Positions 45,435 to 57,429 are shown, counted from the first letter of the stretch. The stretch is 64,000 nucleotides of DNA from Zygnema cylindricum (GCA_037447655.1 JBBHKE010001713.1:177123-241122), one strand, 5' to 3'. The notes: a model not told the origin generated them from the sequence alone. Numbers and translations are program-made.

Positions 45435-47011
45435 TGTCGTGCATGTGACAAATATTATGATAAATATACAACACAACCAGCTGAAAGATAAATGATAACG
45501 AAATAAGCGAGAAAGTCATGAAAATCTCAAAAAACAAGTGAGAATAATTATGTACACGCTGCAAGCAGCAAATAAACATATCATAAGAAAAATCAAGGCA
45601 GGGTGAGACAGGAAGCTAGGAGGCTCAGTTTCTTATTAAGCCAACAGATAACCACTAGGCTCCTTAGTCAGTTTATATTCCTTACAGGAGTTCAATAAAT
45701 AAAGATTCAACCTAATATCACAACACATAAACTGAAAATGAAGCAAACTGCGAGCAAATCTGAGATAACCAGATTTAGTCACACACAAAACATATAAGGA
45801 AAGCCAACCCTAATCCACTATCCCCTAGTAAACCACACAAGCAAACCCAAAACCGTCCAATAGCAATCCAAGGTTCAGCAACAGTCTGAGAAAGAAGGCT
45901 GAGCAGAAATCCGCTTCATAGGACGAGCGAAGAAGTGAAGGGAAACGGGTTAGGCTTCGGCGTGAGCCGCGTAGATTAAATTGCAACGCAGATTACAAAG
46001 TAAGAAAGTAAGAGCTAAACAGCAGAATGCTTAATGACCAGAAAAATAGTCACTAAAACTATCTTGACAATTTCACAAGAAAAATCCTCAAAGTTTAGGT
46101 CAAATCTTCCAAAATGAGAGAAAGAAAGAATGAAAGCATGAATTCTTGTGCTCTTGAAATTGTGAGCACCGAATTCACCTAAAATTCACTAAGTAAAGAG
46201 TCTACATTTTAGCGCCTAACTTATTGTACATACATACGTTCTATGTAGTTGTCTGCGCCTAGTTTGGATTCTGGCCAATAGGCGACTAGAATCATATGCC
46301 TTGCGTTATAAGAACTACGGCTTAAAGATAACAACCCTTCCTACGCTACATGTGAATGTGTGCGAGTTCGAAGGGTCCACGACTTTAAATGAACGAATCA
46401 ACGTCGACGGGTGCAGTTCACATTCGGATCGTCCATTTGTCTATATCTTTCGTGGCTGTAGATTTGCGTTCGGATCCACACTGGCGTCGGCATTATTTGG
46501 AGTTGATGTTTTGGTTTGCGACCGTCCGTACATTGATTCAAACTTGGTCGCGGAAATTCCGGTCGATGAAGTATGTGGGTTTGCCATAATTCTCAGACAG
46601 CAAACCACATCGGTACGTGTAAATTCCGGCAGCTAACATCTTCGCGGACAAAATTTGAAATGTCAGCGGGTTTCACAGCGTCGGACTAAAATCTGTACAG
46701 TCCTGTCGCCACCGAAATATCCCCATGAGTAAATTAGTGTGGGTCTTTTATGTTAAGACCATTACCATGCAAATAAATATAATTTGGTGTGCCAACGTGA
46801 TGTGGCATGATAGCTGTCGTGCATGTGACAAAGATTATGATAAACATGCAACACAACCAGCTGAAAGATAAATGATAACGAAATAAGCGAGAAAGTCATG
46901 AAAATCTCAAATAACAAGTGAGAATAATTATGTACAAGCAGTAAGCATCAAATAAACATATCATAAGAAAAATCAAGGTAGGGTGAGAGAGGAAGCTAGG
47001 AGGCTCAATTA
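45435..47011 (-). repeat. 197-bp direct repeats 1380 bp apart, probably LTR-derived
   Basis: 45435-45631 and 46815-47011 are near-identical (TGTCGTGCATGTGACAAA to GCTAGGAGGCTCA). Read on the minus strand they run TGAGCCTCCTAGC to CACGACA, a TG...CA layout, and the right copy lies just after the Gypsy polypurine-like G run. The 1183 bp between them hold no convincing frame. They may be short LTRs of a small element, or one long Gypsy LTR with an internal duplication. Confidence 0.55.
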
Positions 47012-47065
47012 ATTCCCCCCCCCAGCTCTTTAGCTTGCCGAAAAGCTGGCCAATACGACTGGTAA

Positions 47066-47838
47066 CTCTCGGCAACCGTGACAAAATTAATTACCGTCCG
47101 GAACCGTTGTTAAAGGCAGAACCAAACACTCCGTGTGAAATCCCTGGTTGCAATGGTCGCATAGAAGCATTGACGTTTCTCCGTCGGCTCGGTTGCAAAG
47201 TGTGCATTATGTAGCCTTAGTGAAAGGCATACACATAGGGTCCATATCCTGCGAGAGATCTGGTAAATAACATGGAGCACAATTCTTCGAATGCTCCTGA
47301 ATGGTTTGCGTATCTGCTCGTTGAAGTCCTTGCATGCCATTCGTGTCTACTTCGATAATTCGGAGAATATGAGGTGAAACATCTGTGTCTAAGGTGTTGA
47401 AGGATTGGCGACGTAAGTAGACATAATCTCCCACTCGGTAAGGCTTCTGCTGGGGCCGGTAGCTGCCCCTGCATGTCTTGGCGATGTGCAAAGTATCTCT
47501 GTGCTGGGCGATCTGCAGGTTGTCAGAAGCCATAAGCATCTCTTAGGCGAAAATCATCGCCCGATAGGCATCTCTTGGGTGAAAAGCATCGCCCTATAGG
47601 TGAGTTCTTCCAGAAAAACCTCGTCAGACAGTTAAGGAAGCGGAAAGCTTGCGGCTTTCTAGATATTCCTACCCAACAAGGGTTGATGTCCAAATAAGAC
47701 ATAATATGGACTAAAATTAGCAAGACTCGCATGTACCGACATTCGATACCCCATGGCAATATAGCCAAGTGACTCGTCCCATACTGTTATTTGTTTCTCC
47801 AAACAATGCTTGCGTAATGCCGGCTTGAAGGTATGAAC
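47066..47838 (-). pseudogene. Gypsy integrase C-terminus followed by PHD finger
   Basis: The integrase tail reads SLGYIAMGYRMS, then YRVGDYVYLRRQSFNTLDTD and PHILRIIEVD, then NCAPCYLPDLSQDMDP. After a single stop (47207-47209) the same frame continues CTLCNRADGETSMLLCDHC, then FHTEC, then a stop and FCHGC. The Cys4-His-Cys3 spacing (2, 11, 2, 4, 2, 14, 2) is that of a PHD finger, which usually reads histone H3 tails. It occupies the place where chromoviruses carry a chromodomain. Confidence 0.8.
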
Positions 47839-49218
47839 TGTTGTTCTTTGGTCTAAAATAGACCGCAGAAGCGACCCAAAATCACATGCAAGAAACTAAG
47901 CAAAAATAGGTCGACGAACAATCATTTGAAATGCATCCTCCATATGCGTACACAGACGCAACAAACAACATTTAGGGTTTCATGGAATAATCAACATAAA
48001 TAAACCCTATGACAACATCTAAGGTTTGATGAAATAATCAACATAAATAAACCTTATGACAACATCTAAGGTTTGATGGAATAATCGACATAAACAAACA
48101 CTAGGACAAATGCCTAAACAATGCATATCAAACATATATAAAACAACATAAATAAATAATAACAAAAGAGTGCAATCTCACATAAACATTAAATAAAGAA
48201 AAGTATACCAATAAACACATTTACCCAAATGCATGACCTAATCGGCAACCCTAAAAGTTTACATCTTCAATCCCCACTTTACTAACCAGCATTGGTGATT
48301 TTTCTAATGAAGCTCAAATCTATATATACACTTGTGAGCTGTTAACAAATCACTAAGTGTCAAAATAACCAACGTAAATTACGTAACTGTCATTAAATCA
48401 AACTAATCGTAAGCGTACACCTGAAAGTCAGGCAATCGTAAGCGTACACTTGTCTGCAAATACGACACATAAAGACACACAATTAAACTGTCGATATCCT
48501 CATTGATCACCTAAAATATAACTATTTTAATCAACACTAAATCATTAATTCAAATAAGACAAAACATTGATACTTCAAATATTTACATCGACGCATCCAA
48601 AAATCCGCGTCATAAGTGACAACTTGCTTAGTCACTTGTCGATAAATCCACGTAGTGAACCGACATCGCATATGTACGGTCCACTTAATAACACGTCATT
48701 AAAGATAATGAGATCCCTTGAAAATATCGGTAGACGACATTCGCCCTCCACGTGTACCATGACCAACTTGCCGAAATCAATTCGTACGATCCAATTCTGT
48801 CCGTACTGAAATCACGTACTTCGTCATAAATGCGCCTTGTCGCATTTAAGGTACACGTCATTTTCGATAAATGCATGTCGCAATAAGCGACAACTTAAAG
48901 TACACCTGTCAAATACGACGCTCCGTACCGGCGGCGTCCCATGTAATAAATTTCATCTGTCGCATTATGTTTCGTACGTGCGACGTACCATTTTATCTTC
49001 GTCGATTATCTCACGTCGGATTGCTTCGCGATCCGCCGTCCATTTCCTCTCACATTTCGCGCCACTCAATTACTCCATTAATTTTATGTGTACATTTAAT
49101 TCCCCAATCCATAAATCCTTTCGAACCTCCACAATATATCGCGTAAATGCGTACGCACGAAACATCGCGTACGCACGAAACGCTCCGTACGCACGAAACT
49201 ATGTTTTCAAAAACAACA
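47839..49218 (-). repeat. Array LTR 1 (left)
   Basis: The plus-strand ends are TGTTGTTCTTTGG and CAAAAACAACA. It contains three 47-bp tandem units (about 47965-48106, ACATAAATAAACCCTATG words) and three CGTACGCACGAAAC words near the right end (49147-49199). It differs from the other two LTRs at several sites in its left 460 bp. Confidence 0.95.
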
Positions 49219-50218
49219 CTCCCCCGAAAAATTAGTCTCGTGCATCCATGGCGCCACGTCATCAGCTGTCACCAATGTTACCAGCTGTCACACCTGCTTT
49301 CAACTGCCTTCTCCATCTTAATCCGCCAAATTCCTCCAACAAAATTTTCCCACTTGTTCCACCAACGCTTCTGCTGCCTCCATATACCATCCAAATTTCA
49401 TAATACATAATATATTTTTCATTTTTCAATTACAACAATTTTTCTTTTTCTCACCAATATCTAAATCTGAATATACTTCCCACAATTCTATCTCAAGTCA
49501 ACTAAAATTAAAACTAAAGGATTACACTAATAATATAACCCAACTCAAAAAATTCTTACTTCAACTATATCAAATATAATTTTTCATTTAATAATTGAAT
49601 CCGAAAATTTCCCATTAAAAATACATAAATAATAAACTATTTTCCCAAAATCAATTCTAACAATAATAAACAAAATTCCAACAAATTTACCACATTTTCC
49701 TCTAACTACCATAATCAACCGAAAAATAAAATCTCATAACATCTCATAATCATAGATCCACAAATTCGGATCTTTCACCAAATGCTACAACTCCACCTTT
49801 CGGATCTCTCTCCCCTAAATGTCAAATCTCCACCAAATGTCAAAACTTCATATTCCACATTCTCCACCAAATGGTAAAACTCCACTTTCCTGTCTTTTCC
49901 ACCAAATATCGAATTTCCACATTTCGAAATGCTTCACCTAAAATAAATATGTATTTTCCAAATATAAAAAATCCTTTCTCAAAATAAATCATTCATTGAG
50001 GGTAGACATTTCGGCACTGTCACTAAGTTAACCCTTGGGGCGATGCAAGATTAAACTCGGCACATACCAACACTATGATAAGGCCGATCTCATGGGTACA
50101 CAGACACCATTACTGCAATACAACCAGCAAGGACAATATTAACCCGCTACAATGCGTGTGACACAAACCTATCTCGACTTAACCTAACATATGATAGATG
50201 GGGTGTGGGCCCATAACC
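49219..50218 (-). repeat. Array internal region 1
   Basis: It is exactly 1000 bp, AT-rich, with no coding signal. On the minus strand it starts with the primer site (50204-50218) and ends in TTCGGGGGAG, the polypurine tract. A CCACCAAATG word recurs at about 49775-49915. It is identical to 51599-52598 except for one base that I saw (T at 49371, C at 51751). Confidence 0.93.
50204..50218 (-). other. Array primer-binding site 1
   Basis: On the minus strand it reads GGTTATGGGCCCACA, with 14 contiguous bases of the initiator tRNA-Met anticodon-arm complement, directly after the LTR. Confidence 0.88.
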
Positions 50219-51598
50219 TGTTGTTCTTTGGTCTAAAATAGACCGCAGAAGCGACCCAAAATCACATGCAAGAAGCTAAGCAAAAATAGGTCGACGAACA
50301 ATCATTTGAAATGCATCCTCCATATGCGTACACAGACGCAACAAACAACATTTAGGGTTTCATGGAATAATCAACATAAATAAACCCTATGACAACATCT
50401 AAGGTTTGATGAAAAAATCAACATAAATAAACCCTATGACAACATCTAAGGTTTGATGGAATAATCGACATAAACAAACCCTAGGACAAATGCCTAAACA
50501 ATGCATATCAAACATATATAAAACAACATAAATAAATAATAACAAAAGAGTGCAATCTCACATAAACATTAAATAAAGAAAAGTATACCAATAAACACAT
50601 TTACCCAAATGCATGACCTAATCGGCAACCCTAAAAGTTTACATCTTCGGTCCCCACTTTACTAACCAGCATTGATGATTTTTCTAATGAAGCTCAAATC
50701 TATATATACACTTGTGAGCTGTTAACAAATCACTAAGTGTCAAAATAACCAACGTAAATTACGTAACTGTCATTAAATCAAACTAATCGTAAGCGTACAC
50801 CTGAAAGTCAAGCAATCGTAAGCGTACACTTGTCTACAAATACGACACATAAAGACACACAATTAAACTGTCGATATCCTCATTGATCACCTAAAATATA
50901 ACTATTTTAATCAACACTAAATCATTAATTCAAATAAGACAAAACATTGATACTTCAAATATTTACATCGACGCATCCAAAAATCCGCGTCATAAGTGAC
51001 AACTTGCTTAGTCACTTGTCGATAAATCCACGTAGTGAACCGACATCGCATATGTACGGTCCACTTAATAACACGTCATTAAAGATAATGAGATCCCTTG
51101 AAAATATCGGTAGACGACATTCGCCCTCCACGTGTACCATGACCAACTTGCCGAAATCAATTCGTACGATCCAATTCTGTCCGTACTGAAATCACGTACT
51201 TCGTCATAAATGCGCCTTGTCGCATTTAAGGTACACGTCATTTTCGATAAATGCATGTCGCAATAAGCGACAACTTAAAGTACACCTGTCAAATACGACG
51301 CTCCGTACCGGCGGCGTCCCATGTAATAAATTTCATCTGTCGCATTATGTTTCGTACGTGCGACGTACCATTTTATCTTCGTCGATTATCTCACGTCGGA
51401 TTGCTTTGCGATCCGCCGTCCATTTCCTCTCACATTTCGCGCCACTCAATTACTCCATTAATTTTATGTGTACATTTAATTCCCCAATCCATAAATCCTT
51501 TCGAACCTCCACAATATATCGCGTAAATGCGTACGCACGAAACATCGCGTACGCACGAAACGCTCCGTACGCACGAAACTATGTTTTCAAAAACAACA
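50219..51598 (-). repeat. Array LTR 2 (middle, mosaic)
   Basis: It has the same ends as LTR 1. At 50275, the GAAAAAATC and ACCCTATG variants, AACCCTAGG, TTCGGTCC and 50675 it agrees with LTR 3. At ATAAATCC (about 51025) it agrees with LTR 1. It also has a few private changes. Confidence 0.95.
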
Positions 51599-52598
51599 CT
51601 CCCCCGAAAAATTAGTCTCGTGCATCCATGGCGCCACGTCATCAGCTGTCACCAATGTTACCAGCTGTCACACCTGCTTTCAACTGCCTTCTCCATCTTA
51701 ATCCGCCAAATTCCTCCAACAAAATTTTCCCACTTGTTCCACCAACGCTTCCGCTGCCTCCATATACCATCCAAATTTCATAATACATAATATATTTTTC
51801 ATTTTTCAATTACAACAATTTTTCTTTTTCTCACCAATATCTAAATCTGAATATACTTCCCACAATTCTATCTCAAGTCAACTAAAATTAAAACTAAAGG
51901 ATTACACTAATAATATAACCCAACTCAAAAAATTCTTACTTCAACTATATCAAATATAATTTTTCATTTAATAATTGAATCCGAAAATTTCCCATTAAAA
52001 ATACATAAATAATAAACTATTTTCCCAAAATCAATTCTAACAATAATAAACAAAATTCCAACAAATTTACCACATTTTCCTCTAACTACCATAATCAACC
52101 GAAAAATAAAATCTCATAACATCTCATAATCATAGATCCACAAATTCGGATCTTTCACCAAATGCTACAACTCCACCTTTCGGATCTCTCTCCCCTAAAT
52201 GTCAAATCTCCACCAAATGTCAAAACTTCATATTCCACATTCTCCACCAAATGGTAAAACTCCACTTTCCTGTCTTTTCCACCAAATATCGAATTTCCAC
52301 ATTTCGAAATGCTTCACCTAAAATAAATATGTATTTTCCAAATATAAAAAATCCTTTCTCAAAATAAATCATTCATTGAGGGTAGACATTTCGGCACTGT
52401 CACTAAGTTAACCCTTGGGGCGATGCAAGATTAAACTCGGCACATACCAACACTATGATAAGGCCGATCTCATGGGTACACAGACACCATTACTGCAATA
52501 CAACCAGCAAGGACAATATTAACCCGCTACAATGCGTGTGACACAAACCTATCTCGACTTAACCTAACATATGATAGATGGGGTGTGGGCCCATAACC
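51599..52598 (-). repeat. Array internal region 2
   Basis: It is a 1000-bp second copy of 49219-50218, with the primer site at 52584-52598 and the polypurine tract next to LTR 2. Confidence 0.93.
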
Positions 52599-53977
52599 TG
52601 TTGTTCTTTGGTCTAAAATAGACCGCAGAAGCGACCCAAAATCACATGCAAGAAGCTAAGCAAAAATAGGTCGACGAACAATCATTTGAAATGCATCCTC
52701 CATATGCGTACACAGACGCAACAAACAACATTTAGGGTTTCATGGAATAATCAACATAAATAAACCCTATGACAACATCTAAGGTTTGATGAAAAAATCA
52801 ACATAAATAAACCCTATGACAACATCTAAGGTTTGATGGAATAATCGACATAAACAAACCCTAGGACAAATGCCTAAACAATGCATATCAAACATATATA
52901 AAACAACATAAATAAATAATAACAAAAGAGTGCAATCTCACATAAACATTAAATAAAGAAAAGTATACCAATAAACACATTTACCCAAATGCATGACCTA
53001 ATCGGCAACCCTAAAAGTTTACATCTCGGTCCCCACTTTACTAACCAGCATTGATGATTTTTCTAATGAAGCTCAAATCTATATATACACTTGTGAGCTG
53101 TTAACAAATCACTAAGTGTCAAAATAACCAACGTAAATTACGTAACTGTCATTAAATCAAACTAATCGTAAGCGTACACCTGAAAGTCAGGCAAACGTAA
53201 GCGTACACTTGTCTGCAAATACGACACATAAAGACACACAATTAAACTGTCGATATCCTCATTGATCACCTAAAATATAACTATTTTAATCAACACTAAA
53301 TCATTAATTCAAATAAGACAAAACATTGATACTTCAAATATTTACATCGACGCATCCAAAAATCCGCGTCATAAGTGACAACTTGCTTAGTCACTTGTCG
53401 ATAAGTCCACGTAGTGAACCGACATCGCATATGTACGGTCCACTTAATAACACGTCATTAAAGATAATGAGATCCCTTGAAAATATCGGTAGACGACATT
53501 CGCCCTCCACGTGTACCATGACCAACTTGCCGAAATCAATTCGTACGATCCAATTCTGTCCGTACTGAAATCACGTACTTCGTCATAAATGCGCCTTGTC
53601 GCATTTAAGGTACACGTCATTTTCGATAAATGCATGTCGCAATAAGCGACAACTTAAAGTACACCTGTCAAATACGACGCTCCGTACCGGCGGCGTCCCA
53701 TGTAATAAATTTCATCTGTCGCATTATGTTTCGTACGTGCGACGTACCATTTTATCTTCGTCGATTATCTCACGTCGGATTGCTTCGCGATCCGCCGTCC
53801 ATTTCCTCTCACATTTCGCGCCACTCAATTACTCCATTAATTTTATGTGTACATTTAATTCCCCAATCCATAAATCCTTTCGAACCTCCACAATATATCG
53901 CGTAAATGCGTACGCACGAAACATCGCGTACGCACGAAACGCTCCGTACGCACGAAACTATGTTTTCAAAAACAACA
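52599..53977 (-). repeat. Array LTR 3 (right)
   Basis: It is 1379 bp, one base shorter than the others because of a T deletion near 53024. It ends CAAAAACAACA followed by TGAAC. In element orientation this is the outermost 5' LTR. Confidence 0.95.
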
Positions 53978-53982
53978 TGAAC

Positions 53983-54480
53983 TGTGCGTTTTGTGAATCC
54001 ATCAATCTGTGGATAATCGCTGCTTGTTCAACGATGGTCTATGAGAGCGTCATCTAGCATTTCTTGGAATTCTCCGCAGAATTCAATCACTTGATCTGTG
54101 AGGACTTCGGCTAGAGTGCCGTATCTCATAAGGACATGTTCTTTAAAAGCGACGGTGGTGAGCTTAGCACTTTTGTGTGGTAATGCTACTACTTCAACCC
54201 ATTTGCTAAAGTTTTCAATCATGATCATTATATATTGTTTCCCCCTCCGGATATGGGGAAACGACTAGCCAATTTGCACGACTAGCGGTAAAATAACCCC
54301 TTGATGGGTAATGGTTAGAGAGTAGTCTTCTGGTTAATAAAAGAGGTATATAGACGATCACATATTGCACACTTGTGCAATATCGCTGTGACATCAGATT
54401 GCATCCCAGACTACCAATAGCGTGCCTGCAACAAGCTTAAGGTGCGCTTGGTCCCATAATGACCCAGCTCAGAGTGAATT
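53983..54480 (-). pseudogene. Gypsy integrase zinc domain and catalytic core
   Basis: The zinc domain reads IHSELGHYGTKRTLSLLQARYW and then ILHKCAICDR (about 54375-54480). The core at 54028-54228 has MIENFSKWVEVVALPHKSA and EVLTDQVIEFCGEF (middle Asp kept), ending IDHR and a stop. A frameshift lies between the two. The sequence continues across the LTR-E array into 47838. Confidence 0.88.
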
Positions 54481-54779
54481 TTTTCAATCAGCGAGAGGTG
54501 TTCAGTCGGGCGAGGCACGTGCCTATGATAACTGTCCGCTAACAATCGAACTAACGATCCACCAAACCAAAGATAATTTTTATCTCTTTTCTTTACTCGT
54601 TCCTCCTTCTTGGACGTAGTGCCTAGTTGGAAGGTTTGTGAGGAGAGGAAAAGAATTAGTGCTCCGTCTCGCCATGGATCAGGGGCAGAACGGGAGCCGG
54701 GCAGCGAAGCTAAAGAATGTGTGATATAAAACCCTACTGACATAGAAGCTAAGTCGTCATCGAAATCCTGGCGGACTCC

Positions 54780-55050
54780 ATTGTCTGTGGTCCATGGCAA
54801 AGGATTTCGGGAAATGCCGTCAACATTCAGGCTAAGTAATCATAGACGGTGAATTATTTCGACATCATATTTATGTAAAACTAATGCCCATCGCGCTAGT
54901 TTTTGGGACAATTTGTCGTTCGTCATCAGCCAATGTAAAGGTTGATGGTTGGTTAAAAGTGTAAACGGTTTTTTGTAAAGGTAGTGACGAAAGTATACAA
55001 TACCCCAAACAACTTCCAGACATTCTCCTTTATAACTGCTATAATTTGAC
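54780..55050 (-). pseudogene. Gypsy RNase H, C-terminal part
   Basis: It reads YKGECLEVVWGIVYFRHYLY, then FTLLTNHQPLHWLMTNDKLSQ and LARWALVLHKYDVEIIHR, ending NVDGISRNPLPW before the inter-domain linker. These are standard Gypsy RNase H blocks. The N-terminal part and RT are absent because the Cop-C LTR begins at 55053. Confidence 0.88.
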
Positions 55051-55052
55051 TC

Positions 55053-56214
55053 TGAAATTCTATGGGCTCCATTGCCTCACAGAATTCGCAGATCAAAAGA
55101 AGCTAATCTACATAGTGCCGACTCCAACTTGATATAAACCCAAATGATTGACCGCTTGACAATCAGAACCCCATAATAGTTTCACCCCTGTGAAATAAGA
55201 ATTTCTGTGTGCTCAATTCCACCACAGAATGCATAGTTAGAATATGAGATTTGGACACATTCACCCACTTTGACTTTCCCTTAGAAATACAGCCACCCAC
55301 GCAGGCAAATACTCAAACCGACTACACCTTTGTGAAGCTTGGACTTCCCTAAGTCTGCAGCAAAAAGAATCATTGAAATTGATCAACTGAATTGATCTTT
55401 ATGGCTGGCCAAAGATCGCCATTTATACAAGGTGCTCTTTGGGAGAGTCAGTTACCTACCAGAAATATTCTAAGTCCTAGTTCCTCTCTAAACCCCTTCT
55501 ACTGAAATACGGTGCCAATCACAAAACTGTACCGTACATAAAAGTACAGGCGCCGGAGTACTTTTTGTACGGAAAATGTACGGCGGGACCATACGAATGA
55601 CAAATGTCACATCCAAACTTGTTATCTCGCGCTCCGGAGATTACGCAATCCTCTAGCACATTTCCACCTGTCATTCTGAGTGGCGGCGTCAGAAAACGCC
55701 AAGGCTGCCATTCTGGAATCTCGGCTACCACCACAGCCGTCGATTAAATCCGGTGTTCATTCTTACGCGTCGAAAATATGTGCGCGGTATTTGTTTCGTC
55801 GTCGAAACAAATGCGGGGTATTAGTTTCGCGTAAACCGTAATACTCTAAACTGTTTCTATGTACTAAAGATCTATTCGCGCCGTTAAATGAATTCGTCTA
55901 CGCGTATATATTTATATAATTATCAAACCCTATATGTCCTTGCACTAGTCTTAGACTAAACGGACAAAGCTAATGGCTACATTGACGAACCGCAGGTTCT
56001 AGGATCAATTCCAAGGTCCGTCAATACTTTTGGTAAACCCATCTATTTTATGCTACCTGTCTGCTACAAAGCTTTAGGTAGCCATGGCTCTATCACCATA
56101 CCCAGCCTTCAGTGACTACAACAAGTGTGGGGGCTTGGAGAAGGGAGTCAGAGGCAGTTTGCCTTTACTCTTTTTCTATCTAGTAAAGACCTAGAAAATA
56201 CCCAAATATCAACA
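55053..56214 (-). repeat. 3' LTR of the gag-only Cop-C element
   Basis: The plus-strand ends are TGAAATTCTATGGGC and AATATCAACA, followed by the reversed polypurine tract CTCCCCTTATTTTCTAG (56215-56231). It contains GGATCAATTCC (about 56002), a B-box-like sequence. Confidence 0.94.
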
Positions 56215-56431
56215 CTCCCCTTATTTTCTAGTCTACTTCCTTTCAACTCTTAAAAACAATATAAACAAGACACTCCCTCCCCTTTTTCATTTTTCTTTTC
56301 TTTTTCCTTTTATATAACTTAAGAAAAATGCTCTCGTATTTAAAACATTGCATTAGATGAAATGAAATAATAATTACATCACGTATTTCATTTAGCATCT
56401 CACTTATCATAAATCTGAGCAAAGATTTTAT

Positions 56432-57421
56432 CTACCTCATCACTTTTCCATCCACACACAAACCGATTTCCCTTTTGCGATCCAAACAGCCAGCCCCATC
56501 TCCAATCTGCAACATACACCTAGATGGTAACCCTTTTACAGGCACACCTCCATAAATACCATCACTTCCTTTAGTGATGTCTAACCCATTACCCCCAAAA
56601 AATAAACTTTCCTCACTCTCTCCCATGGATTTCTTTCCACTCTCACTTTTTTAATTTATTCCCAATAAATATTTCTCCTCCCTTAAACCTTTCATTAGAT
56701 ATTCCTCTTCTCCCATATCCTTTAAAACCCCTTCTAGTTTCACTTCTCCCCTTTCCTCAGAATCCGTTGAAGTCTCCCTTTTAGACGAGTTTTTTAATTC
56801 CAAAATACCTATAAAATTATCATCATTGTTTTTATTTTTCCCTTTTTCTATAATTGATCCTAGATCCGACTTACTCATTTCTAAGTCAAATTTTCTACAC
56901 TCTTTGACATCAACATCATGTCTAACTCCCTCAAGTACCTCCTTTCCCTTTTCTTCCCTTATACCTCCAAAAGCACACTGTTGTCTTCGTGAAATTTTTG
57001 TGTACTTTTCTCTCTTCTCCATTCTACCAATGTGAAGAAGCTCCAAGATTTCTTCATCCTCTTTCTCCTCTTCCCCTTCTTCCTCTTCATTCACATACCA
57101 ACTTCTAAGTTCTTCCAAACAAGGACACTCCTCCATATAGTGACCCGGTTTCCTACAAGCAAAGCAAACCTCTTTTTTCAAAGTTCCCCTTTCTTTTCCT
57201 CTCCCTCTCTTTCCACCGAAGTTCCGATAAGGTTTACCTTTGTCTTTCTTCCCCTCATCACGCTTCCGCTCGTCACCGCCGTTCCTCACATCACGCTTTC
57301 GCCAGTCACCACCAGCTGTAAATGCAATCACCCTTTCACTTCCCCTACGAAGCTCTAGAGTGCTTTCCCTCACAAGAATTATCCCCATGGTATTGCTCCA
57401 AGTCCATGAGGAGACATCCAT
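56432..57421 (-). pseudogene. gag: Cop-C gag, C-terminal half with zinc knuckle
   Basis: The main frame 56651-57421 has the copia gag block TMGIILVRESTLELRRGSERV, a basic stretch, the zinc knuckle CFACRKPGHYMEEC and an acidic run. It then has RRQQCAFGG, which in Cop-B precedes the protease. Instead of DSGAS a highly charged 100-residue tail follows and ends LLGIN. A short frame at 56432-56626 (PSRCMLQIGDGAGC) may be a trace of deleted RNase H. A TAG near 57425 separates it from the N-terminal half. Confidence 0.8.
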
Positions 57422-57429
57422 TCCCTACA

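Larger units (their letters stand above)
47839..53977 (-). mobile_element. LTR-E tandem array: LTR-internal-LTR-internal-LTR
   Basis: Three LTRs (1380, 1380, 1379 bp) alternate with two 1000-bp internal regions. TGAAC flanks the whole array (47834-47838, 53978-53982) and occurs nowhere at the inner junctions, so it is one insertion locus. The internal regions begin with the tRNA primer site and end with a polypurine tract but have no gag or pol, so the element is non-autonomous. All units are nearly identical, so the array is young. Confidence 0.95.
47012..55052 (-). mobile_element. Ty3/Gypsy fragment with PHD finger, split by the LTR-E array
   Basis: Minus-strand order is RNase H end (54780-55050), integrase zinc domain and core (53983-54480), then after the array integrase C-terminus and PHD finger (47066-47838), then a G-rich tract at 47015-47030. 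One TGAAC copy joins the integrase halves (KRTV then HTFKPALRKHCLEKQ). It is a different lineage from the chromovirus at 7855. Gag, protease and RT are missing; a Cop-C LTR abuts at 55053. Confidence 0.9.

Noticed and set aside
46301-46636. 111-codon frame between the 197-bp repeats
   Set aside because: No recognisable domain, no partner copy and no codon signal; unsupported as a gene.
49219-50218. Possible retrozyme with a hammerhead ribozyme
   Set aside because: A CTGATGA word occurs on the minus strand near 49258, but no GAAA/GTC partner forms the hammerhead core.
47839-53977. Repeated frames of 63 to 153 codons recurring in each array unit
   Set aside because: They recur because the LTR recurs; they overlap on both strands, match no family and include LTR ends. 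They are not genes.
47839-53977. Possible CRISPR or satellite array
   Set aside because: The 2380-bp unit has LTR ends, primer site, polypurine tract and a single target duplication, so it is a retrotransposon array.
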